The translations under genes and the position numbers were made by a program. DNA of 64,000 bases, from contig NC_014817.1 in NCBI RefSeq assembly GCF_000175215.2, positions 1,251,950 through 1,315,949 on the forward strand, given 5' to 3'. This document shows, in pieces, positions 15,699 through 22,513 of this stretch; the stretch's first letter is position 1, and every line of letters begins with the position of its first letter. This DNA comes from Asticcacaulis excentricus CB 48 (GTDB lineage: Bacteria; Pseudomonadota; Alphaproteobacteria; Caulobacterales; Caulobacteraceae). The notes beneath the pieces are model-generated. The model saw only the letters and a list, made by a program, of their open reading frames with translations, had not been told where the DNA came from and did not search any database.

Positions 15699-16804
15699 TA
15701 TAAGCCCGGCACAAAGGCGTTTGCGCCCGTCTGGCCGCGGTGACGCAGATAGGCGTCGAGCAGGGTGCAGCTCATCATCGCCTCAGCCACCGGTACAGCG
15801 CGGATACCGACGCAGGGGTCGTGGCGGCCCTTGGTGCGGATATCGACGTCCTTGCCGTCAATGTCGATCGACTGACGCTCGGTCAGGATGGACGACGTCG
15901 GCTTGAGCGCCAGACGCGCCACAATCGTCTGACCCGTCGAAATGCCGCCCAATATGCCGCCCGCGTGGTTGGACAGGAATTCGATACCGTCCGGTCCCAT
16001 GCGCATTTCATCGGCGTTCTGCTCGCCGGACAGGTTAGCCGCGTTGAAGCCGTCGCCGATTTCAACGCCCTTGACGGCGTTAATCGACATCAGATTGGCC
16101 GCAAGGTCCGAATCCAGCTTGCCATAGATGGGCGCACCCCAGCCGGCGGGCACGCCTTCTGCCTGCACCTCGACCACCGCGCCGATGGATGAGCCCGCCT
16201 TGCGGATGCCATCGAGATAGTCTTCGAAATGCGCCAGCGTGCTGGCGTCCGGAGAAAACAGCGGGTTCTGATCGACCTGCGCCCAGTCCCAGTGCGCGCG
16301 GTCGATAGGGTGGACCCCCAGTTGCACAAGGGCGGCGCGCACCGCGATCTGCGGCCCGATCAGGGTTTTCAGCACCTTCAGCGCCACAGCCCCGGCGGCG
16401 ACGCGCGCTGCGGTTTCACGCGCGCTGGAGCGGCCCCCGCCGCGATAGTCGCGGATACCGTACTTGGCAAAATAGGTGTAGTCGGCGTGGCCCGGCCGGA
16501 ACTGACGCGCGATTTCACCGTAGTCCTTCGAGCGCTGATCTGTATTTTCGATCAGCACCGAGATCGGGGTGCCGGTCGTCTTCCCTTCAAACACCCCCGA
16601 CAAAATCTTCGCTTCGTCGGCTTCGCGGCGCTGGGTGACAAAGCGCGAGCCACCCGGCTTGCGGCGGTCGAGCGCGCCTTGCAAATCGACCTCTGATAGC
16701 GCGATCCCCGGCGGGCAGCCGTCAATCACGCAGCCGAGCGCCGGTCCGTGGCTTTCGCCCCAGGTGGTAACGCGGAAAAGATGACCGAAGCTGTTGTGCG
16801 ACAT
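15698..16804 (-). CDS. aroC: Chorismate synthase
   Basis: Last step of the shikimate pathway: FMN-dependent conversion of 5-enolpyruvylshikimate-3-phosphate to chorismate, feeding aromatic amino acids and folate. The 368-residue protein has the family signatures MSHNSFGHLFRVTTWGESHG, IGCVIDGCPPG-like text, GRSSARETAARVAAGA and GIRAVPVAEAMM. Full length and conserved motifs indicate a functional enzyme. It is the first gene of an overlapping pair with mug. Confidence 0.97.
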   Translation of the reverse strand: MSHNSFGHLFRVTTWGESHGPALGCVIDGCPPGIALSEVDLQGALDRRKPGGSRFVTQRREADEAKILSGVFEGKTTGTPISVLIENTDQRSKDYGEIARQFRPGHADYTYFAKYGIRDYRGGGRSSARETAARVAAGAVALKVLKTLIGPQIAVRAALVQLGVHPIDRAHWDWAQVDQNPLFSPDASTLAHFEDYLDGIRKAGSSIGAVVEVQAEGVPAGWGAPIYGKLDSDLAANLMSINAVKGVEIGDGFNAANLSGEQNADEMRMGPDGIEFLSNHAGGILGGISTGQTIVARLALKPTSSILTERQSIDIDGKDVDIRTKGRHDPCVGIRAVPVAEAMMSCTLLDAYLRHRGQTGANAFVPGL

Positions 16805-16878
16805 ATATTTAGCCTTGATTTTTATGCCGTGGCCTTACGGCACTTCTGCGGGGCGCGCAACTCAATCGTGTTGAAGTT

Positions 16879-17610
16879 TCAGGCCCACTTGCGATGAAAT
16901 TCGGCCAGTAGGTCTGAGGCCGGGCGCAGCGGCGTCTCAACGGCCTCAAAACGCAGGTGTAGGTCGCCCGCCGGATAACGCGCCGTGGCGGGCAGGCCTA
17001 ACCCTTTGAGCGTCAGACGGTTGTCGACGGCCTCGCTCAAATCGACCGTCTGCGGGCCGTGCGGTGTCTCGACGCGCACCTGTCTGCCCAGTCGCAGACG
17101 CCGGGCATCGACTGGCACACTTAGGCACAGATCATGGCCCTCAACGTGCCGCTCATCGCGCCGTTCGATCTCGATGCGGAAGACGTATTCGGTGCCGCCC
17201 GGGCGTGTGGCCTTCAGCCGCAGCCGCTCTCCGTCACGCAGACCGGGGGGCAGCGTCATGCGCAGCGATTTACGATGCATCAGGCTGCGACCGGGTCCGG
17301 CGTCATGGATAAGCTCCAGCGGTAACGGCACATCGGTGACGATGGGGCCGCCCTTGACGGCCACTTCGGCACTTAGGCGCAGCGGCTCAGCCGTGTCAGA
17401 CAGTTCTTCTATGATTTCCGACATGTCCGGGCCATTCCTGATCTGACGCATCAGGAGATCGCGGGCCAGAATCAACCTCCGCAAGGGGGCCTCTGAGCGG
17501 CTCAGGTCCGGATGCGCGCGCTTGGCCAGCCGTCGAAAGGCCGCCTGGACGTCGTGGCCGCTGACCGGTTCGCTGAGACCAAGGACGCTGAGGGCTGAAG
17601 TTCGGTTCAT
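16879..17610 (-). CDS. DnaJ-like co-chaperone without G/F region
   Basis: A 243-residue protein with an N-terminal J-domain-like helix pair carrying HPD (KRAHPDLS, near residue 33). It continues to a C-terminal beta-rich domain like the DnaJ substrate-binding region (LPLELIHDAGPGRS...LPPGLRDGERLRLKATRPGG, then LCLSVPVDARRLRLGRQVRVETPHG and LKGLGLPATARYPAGDLHLRFE). There is no Gly/Phe stretch and no zinc centre, so it resembles a shortened CbpA-type protein. It should stimulate DnaK ATPase. It lies upstream of aroC on the same strand, 74 bases away. Confidence 0.85.
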   Translation of the reverse strand: MNRTSALSVLGLSEPVSGHDVQAAFRRLAKRAHPDLSRSEAPLRRLILARDLLMRQIRNGPDMSEIIEELSDTAEPLRLSAEVAVKGGPIVTDVPLPLELIHDAGPGRSLMHRKSLRMTLPPGLRDGERLRLKATRPGGTEYVFRIEIERRDERHVEGHDLCLSVPVDARRLRLGRQVRVETPHGPQTVDLSEAVDNRLTLKGLGLPATARYPAGDLHLRFEAVETPLRPASDLLAEFHRKWA

Positions 17611-17771
17611 TCTGAAGGGGCAGACAAGGGAGTTGTTGACGCACTGTGCCCGCCTATGGTCAACAGCGGGTTAATGACCGTTATGCGCGGCCATCAAACC
17701 GACCGGACCCTTTCGGCGTAAAGGTTAAATCGCGCGCTGGTGTCTGGCGATGCGGTGTGTGGAGAAATACT

Positions 17772-18422
17772 ATGTCCCGTTCTGATCTTATCCCGCCCAG
17801 CCCCGACTATGCCGAGGCCCACGCGGCCAATGAGGCCGATATCGACGGCGCCGAGCCATTTGACCTATTCGGTCAATGGTTGATAGACGCGCGAGCCAAG
17901 GAGCCGAACGACCCTAACGCCATGACCGTGGCCACGGTGGACGCCGATGGCATGCCGGACGCGCGCATGGTTCTGCTCAAGGATTTCGACCTGCGGGGCT
18001 TTGTTTTCTATACCAATACCCAAAGCGCCAAGGGCCGTCAGATACTGAGCGCGCACAAGGCGGCGCTGCTGTTTCACTGGAAATCGCTGCGCCGTCAGGT
18101 GCGTATCCGCGGCGCAGTCGAACTCGTTAGCGAGGCTGAGGCGGACGAATATTTCGCTACGCGCGCCCGCAATTCGCAGATCGGGGCCTGGGCGTCGGAG
18201 CAGTCGCGGCCGCTGGAAAGCCGCTTTGCGCTGGAAAGGCGCGTCGCGGAATTTGGTCTGAAATTCGGTATCGGGTCCGTGCCGCGTCCGCCGCACTGGA
18301 CGGGGTTCCGCATCGTGCCGAGCGCAATGGAATTCTGGCGCGATAAGCCGTTCCGGCTGCACGACCGCCTCAAGTTCGAACGCGCCGGCGACGGGTGGGT
18401 GAAGTCGAGGCTCTATCCGTAA
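17772..18422 (+). CDS. pdxH: Pyridoxamine 5'-phosphate oxidase
   Basis: FMN-dependent cytoplasmic enzyme that oxidises pyridoxine or pyridoxamine 5'-phosphate to pyridoxal 5'-phosphate (vitamin B6). The 216-residue protein shows PNAMTVATVDADGMPDARMVLLKDFD, FYTNTQSAKGRQI, LLFHWKSLRRQVRIRG and the C-terminal signature PHWTGFRIVPSAMEFWRDKPFRLHDRL. ATG at 17772 follows GGAGA. An upstream in-frame start at 17646 would add 42 unlikely residues. It is divergent from the DnaJ-like gene. Confidence 0.96.
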   Translation: MSRSDLIPPSPDYAEAHAANEADIDGAEPFDLFGQWLIDARAKEPNDPNAMTVATVDADGMPDARMVLLKDFDLRGFVFYTNTQSAKGRQILSAHKAALLFHWKSLRRQVRIRGAVELVSEAEADEYFATRARNSQIGAWASEQSRPLESRFALERRVAEFGLKFGIGSVPRPPHWTGFRIVPSAMEFWRDKPFRLHDRLKFERAGDGWVKSRLYP

Positions 18423-18627
18423 AAATTCGATACTTAGAGGCTGTTCGGGCGTTTTTGTAAAGCCACAAATTACAAAGATTTTGGCTTTCAGGTTGCTCTC
18501 CCGGGGTCGGATAGTCTTGAGGGCCAGCGCCAATCTGTGTAGCCTGTTGTTTCTCAATAGGGTTCGGAGCGTCAGCCTGAGACCCGCCACGCGGGCGGGA
18601 GGCGTCGGTGTCTATCCGTGGCACACC

Positions 18628-19251
18628 TTATCCGTCGCACCACCCTGACGGATCGGGAGTGTAGAAGGGCCGCACGTCAGACACGCTGAGGCCCGCTACA
18701 CGGGCAGCTTCTATGCCCTCGTCGCTGTCCTCATAGGCGTGGGCCTCTGACGGCGCGACGCCCACACGACGACAGGCCTCAAGATAAAGGTCCGGTGCCG
18801 GTTTGCCGATGCCCGTATCTTCGAATGTCACCACCCCATCAAAGCAGTCATAAAGCCCGATGGCCTTTAACGTCGCCTCGACGATGTCTTTCTGTCCGCC
18901 AGAACAGACCCCCAGTCTCATCTTACCATAATAGCCCCTGACCAGCGCTTCGGTGGCCGCGATTGCCCGCACGGCGTCGATATGGTCAAGAAAAAGGGGC
19001 GCATTGCGTGCGGCGACCGCCTCGGCGTCGAAGGGCACGCCGGTCTCCTGCACCACGGCCTCTAATAGGGCTTTACGCGACCAACCCAACCGCACGGCGT
19101 AAAAGTCAGTGCCGAAGTCGATGCCATAGGGCGCTAACGCCGCCCGAAACGCGCCGTAATGGGCGGCGAAGGTGTCGGCCAGCGTCCCGTCGCAATCGAA
19201 GATCAGGGCTTTGGCGTGCGCCGGCGGGTGCAGGGAGTCAGCAAACATCAT
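18628..19251 (-). CDS. HAD-superfamily phosphatase (beta-phosphoglucomutase-like)
   Basis: A 207-residue cytoplasmic HAD hydrolase. Motif I is IFDCDGTLAD (nucleophile Asp19 and acid-base Asp21 by pattern), motif II is VCSGG, motif III is the Lys in GIGKPAPDLYLEA, and motif IV is YEDSDEGIEAARVAG. A helical cap of subclass C1 lies between motifs I and II. The pattern fits phosphoglycolate phosphatase, beta-phosphoglucomutase or YqaB-like phosphatases. The substrate cannot be decided. It is divergent from the kinase-fusion gene at 19346. Confidence 0.88.
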   Translation of the reverse strand: MMFADSLHPPAHAKALIFDCDGTLADTFAAHYGAFRAALAPYGIDFGTDFYAVRLGWSRKALLEAVVQETGVPFDAEAVAARNAPLFLDHIDAVRAIAATEALVRGYYGKMRLGVCSGGQKDIVEATLKAIGLYDCFDGVVTFEDTGIGKPAPDLYLEACRRVGVAPSEAHAYEDSDEGIEAARVAGLSVSDVRPFYTPDPSGWCDG

Positions 19252-19345
19252 CCGAACTGTCTATACCAACCGCCCCGTCATGGCTTGACGAAAACGCGCG
19301 CTGAGTCCAGACAGACAGGGTTTCCCCGTATCCTGAGTATTCTGC

Positions 19346-20794
19346 ATGACCGCCCCCCTTTCGCCCGACGCGTTGCCTGACGCCCTTATTGCGCATTTGT
19401 CGGAAGGTGCCGATGACATCATCACCACCTCCTGCGCTGTGGTGATCCTGAAGGGTAAGCGCGCATACAAGGTCAAAAAGAGTGTTGATTACGGCTTTCT
19501 CGACTTCACCTCCGTCGAAAAGCGCCGCAAGGCTCTACTGCGCGAACTGCGCTACAATCAGCGCATGGCCGCGGACATATATCTGGGGGTTGAGGAGATC
19601 AGGGGTGAAAGCGTGCTGGTCATGCGTCGCTTCGATACCGCCGGGGTGCTGGCCGAACAGAGCCAGTCGCGCGCGAACTGGACGCCCGACCTCGACCTGA
19701 TGCACGACCTGGGGCAGATCGTAGCGCAATTCCACGCCGGGTCGGAAATTTGCCGTGACGCGGAACACGAATTCAACATCAAGTATGTTATCGACTCGAA
19801 CAAAAAGAATATTGAAGTCTTCCGCGCCGAGTTGGGGGCCGAGGCGGTGGACGTTTATGACCGCACCATTCAGGCCGCCTATGCGGAACTGGTCGCGGAT
19901 GTGAAACGTCGCTTTTCCGAAGGCTATGTACGTCACTGCCACGGCGATCTGCACCTCGGCAATATCCTGATCGAAAACGACAGGCCAGTGCTTTTCGACT
20001 GTATCGAGTTCAATGAGCGCCTCAGCCAAATCGACGTGCTCTATGATCTGGCCTTTCTGCTGATGGACCTGTGGGTGAGGGGGCATGACGCTGCCGCCAA
20101 TACAGTGCTCAACATCTATGTCGAAAAGGCCGCGCGGCTGGAGGACGACATTCACAGCGTTTATGCCGGGCTGAAGCTGCTGCCGCTCTATATGTCGGTG
20201 CGTGCCGGGGTGCGATGCCACGTCAATGCCAACTATGGCGGCACGCCCAACTACGCTATGGAGAAGGCGAAAATGTATCTTCAGGCGGCCCAGGCCTTCT
20301 TGGAGATGAAGCCGGCCGAACTTCTGGCCGTGGGTGGCCTGTCCGGATCGGGCAAGAGCACCCATTCGCGCCATATCGCGCCGGAGACGGGCCGCGCCCC
20401 GGGTGCGCTGGTGCTGCGGTCTGACGAGATGCGCAAGCGCCTGTGGGCCTGCCCCGAGTTCGAGACTCTGCCCAAAGAGGCCTATACGCCGGAAGAAAAT
20501 GCGCGGGTGTACACGCACCTGTTCGATCTGGCGCGTACGGCGTTGCAAAGCGGTCAGGCAGTCATTCTCGACGCCACGTTCCGCAATCAGGACCGCGCGC
20601 GCGAAGCGAAGGCTTTGGCGCAAGGGCAGGGCGTCGCTTTCCGAGCTTTGTGGATGGACGTCACGGCGGATGAGCGCCTAAGGCGTGTCCTGCAAAGGCG
20701 TAACGACGTGTCGGACGCCACACCGGATATTGCCGGCGCGCAGACCGATCCTCAACTGGACACGACAATCTGGACACTGACGCCGAACCCGTGA
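19346..20794 (+). CDS. APH-like kinase and AAA/P-loop kinase fusion
   Basis: A 482-residue two-domain protein. Residues about 1-310 resemble aminoglycoside/choline-kinase-like phosphotransferases (COG2187), with the catalytic HCHGDLHLGNIL and a metal-binding FDCIEFN. Residues about 325-470 form a P-loop kinase of the COG0645/zeta-toxin-like type, with Walker A GLSGSGKST (near 331-339), RSDEMRK and VILDATFRNQDRAREA. The same fusion is widespread in Proteobacteria and its substrate is unknown. The gene appears intact and monocistronic. Confidence 0.88.
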   Translation: MTAPLSPDALPDALIAHLSEGADDIITTSCAVVILKGKRAYKVKKSVDYGFLDFTSVEKRRKALLRELRYNQRMAADIYLGVEEIRGESVLVMRRFDTAGVLAEQSQSRANWTPDLDLMHDLGQIVAQFHAGSEICRDAEHEFNIKYVIDSNKKNIEVFRAELGAEAVDVYDRTIQAAYAELVADVKRRFSEGYVRHCHGDLHLGNILIENDRPVLFDCIEFNERLSQIDVLYDLAFLLMDLWVRGHDAAANTVLNIYVEKAARLEDDIHSVYAGLKLLPLYMSVRAGVRCHVNANYGGTPNYAMEKAKMYLQAAQAFLEMKPAELLAVGGLSGSGKSTHSRHIAPETGRAPGALVLRSDEMRKRLWACPEFETLPKEAYTPEENARVYTHLFDLARTALQSGQAVILDATFRNQDRAREAKALAQGQGVAFRALWMDVTADERLRRVLQRRNDVSDATPDIAGAQTDPQLDTTIWTLTPNP

Positions 20795-20943
20795 TCGGCT
20801 TAAGGTAAATATCGCGTGAACGGGTGCATTTTTGACACCTTCCCTGCGTATTGTTCGCGCAACAACAGGTACACCGGTGACGCGGCCTTTTGATTGTCAG
20901 AGAGTCGGCCGGGGCACAGTAAAGAGTTTAGGGTTGGGACAAA

Positions 20944-21747
20944 GTGTCTGACGAAATGACGCATTTTGACGGCGAAACCGCAGTGGACACTGGGCGGTCG
21001 CGCAAGAAGGGCTTTGGCTTTGCGCCAATCGCCTTTGTCATCAGCCTGTTCGCCCCCTTAACCTACCTAACGGCCATGCTGGCCACACGCACGGGCTATA
21101 TCAGCTACGATCTGGGCTTCAACACCATCGCCCTGAATTATGTGCCGAAGATGGCCACGATGGCCATGATCCTGTCGGCCCTGTCGCTGCTGATCTCGCT
21201 GTTCAAGGCACCGAAAACCTACGGACCGTGGGCCTTGGGCGCGGTGCTGGTGTCGGGATCAGTGCTGGCTTGTTATTATGCCTATGAGCTGCGGCTGAAG
21301 TCCAGTCCGCCGATTCACGAAGTGGCGACCGACTGGGAACGCCCAGTCACCTTCTCGACCAAGCTGATCGAGGCGCGTGGCCCCGCGGCGCACGTCGTGG
21401 AAGACGCCCCCTATGTCGGGCGTAACGTCGCCTATGAATGGGCGGGTCAGTCGCTGGCGGCCATCAATGCCCAGACCTGCCCACTGGCGTCGTCGGTTAT
21501 GGGCCATACAAAAGACGCCGAGGCGGTGGCCCGCATCCTCACAGAGCAGGGCTATGTGATCTTCGGCAAATCCGACTGGCGCGTCGAAGCTACCTGGGAA
21601 GACCCGTGGTGGGGCAACAGATCGGACATCGTGGTGCGACTCGATCCGGACAAGACAGATATCCGCTCGGTCAGCCGCGAGGAGGCCGTCGATCTGGGTG
21701 GAAATTGCCAGCGTGTCACGGCGCTGATTGCGCGCCTCAAATCATAG
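20944..21747 (+). CDS. DUF1499 membrane protein
   Basis: A 267-residue inner-membrane protein with about three membrane spans in residues 25-115 (FVISLFAPLTYLTAML, MATMAMILSALSLLISL, GAVLVSGSVLACYYAY). A DUF1499 domain occupies the rest (VEATWEDPWWGNRSDIVVRL...TDIRSVSREEAVDLGGNCQRV). Function unknown; the domain occurs in envelope proteins. GTG at 20944 or ATG at 20956 could be the start. GGGTTGGGA upstream weakly favours the former. Confidence 0.82.
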   Translation: MSDEMTHFDGETAVDTGRSRKKGFGFAPIAFVISLFAPLTYLTAMLATRTGYISYDLGFNTIALNYVPKMATMAMILSALSLLISLFKAPKTYGPWALGAVLVSGSVLACYYAYELRLKSSPPIHEVATDWERPVTFSTKLIEARGPAAHVVEDAPYVGRNVAYEWAGQSLAAINAQTCPLASSVMGHTKDAEAVARILTEQGYVIFGKSDWRVEATWEDPWWGNRSDIVVRLDPDKTDIRSVSREEAVDLGGNCQRVTALIARLKS

Positions 21748-21813
21748 ATTTTATGCCACACAGAGCGGCTTAAGACTTGCTTTACCCTCTTCATCTGTCG
21801 AGAGGAGCCCGTC

Positions 21814-21963
21814 ATGCTGTCCCGTTTTGGCCTTTTTGTTTCAAAACGCGCCCTTTATCTGGCCACGGGCTGGCTGATCCTGTTTGCGGCGCAAATGACT
21901 GTTGCCAGTTGTACCCCCGAACCCGTTAGCGGTTATGCCATGCGTATCAGCGCCGAACGCTGA
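21814..21963 (+). CDS. Small predicted lipoprotein (49 residues)
   Basis: A 49-residue open frame starting MLSRFGLFVSKRALYL, with a hydrophobic stretch (GWLILFAAQMTVASC) ending in a lipobox-like VASC. A short tail to Arg49 follows. An AGAGGAG ribosome site with good spacing supports translation. If processed, the mature lipopeptide would be only about 18 residues. No homologue is recalled. Confidence 0.5.
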   Translation: MLSRFGLFVSKRALYLATGWLILFAAQMTVASCTPEPVSGYAMRISAER

Positions 21964-22131
21964 TCCCCCAAGCGTAACACCCGAATAAAACACCGATTCA
22001 TGCGGCGGACCAATGGTCACAATGGCGCGCCATATTCATAATGCAGTGCAATATAAAAAGCGTCGGATTCCGAAAAAAAGTTTCTAAAGAAACAAGTATG
22101 CATTTATCCGGGATGGGGGAATAGCCGTCCG

Positions 22132-22166
22132 AAGCTGCGCTTTTGTGGGGATAAACGCAGCTTTTT
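22132..22166 (+). terminator. Terminator-like hairpin in intergenic region
   Basis: AAGCTGCG (22132-22139) pairs exactly with CGCAGCTT (22156-22163) around a 16-base loop, followed by TTTA. It could end transcription from 21814 or of a small RNA. The loop is long and the T-run short. Confidence 0.4.
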
Positions 22167-22470
22167 ATCTGCAAAAATTTGAAATCTTCCAGATGCTTGT
22201 GAAGCTTGAGCCTCTAAAGATAAAGTGACGTATCTGCGCAGCTGCGGCGCTCTCCTGTTAGAAAATTGAAAAAATTAGATATTTCGATTTTCCGCCTATT
22301 TTGCGTTTCGGTTGGGAAGTTGTTGCGCCTTATTCACACCCTTCCGTTTCTGGTGTGACTTAATTGAAACAGGTTGCAGTCGTAATTTAATCTTTCATGA
22401 CGCACGATTGACGGAATTATGACGCGGGTGCCTAACTTGGCCCAACAGCCGGGCACGGCTGCATAACAAT

Positions 22471-22495
22471 GGGCCTTGAACTCTCTGCAAGGCCC
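22471..22495 (+). promoter_or_regulatory. Perfect 8-bp hairpin before the receptor ribosome site
   Basis: GGGCCTTG (22471-22478) and CAAGGCCC (22488-22495) are exact reverse complements with a 9-base loop. The right arm ends 8 bases before GGAG of the ribosome site and 18 bases before the GTG start. It could modulate initiation. Confidence 0.4.
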
Positions 22496-22513
22496 TAAAT
22501 CCGGAGAACTAGA

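Larger units (their letters stand above)
21964..22513. other. Long upstream region of the Oar-like receptor gene
   Basis: About 550 bases that are richer in A+T than their surroundings, with no convincing gene. They contain a terminator-like hairpin (22132-22166) and a perfect hairpin just before the ribosome site of the next gene (22471-22495). The length suggests a long untranslated leader or a small RNA. Confidence 0.45.

Noticed and set aside
16805..16878. GCCGT/ACGGC hairpin between the DnaJ-like gene and aroC
   Set aside because: No T-run follows in the direction of transcription, so it does not qualify as a terminator.
19535..20623. 362-codon open frame opposite the kinase-fusion gene
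   Set aside because: Fully inside a recognised gene on the other strand, without motif or start signal.
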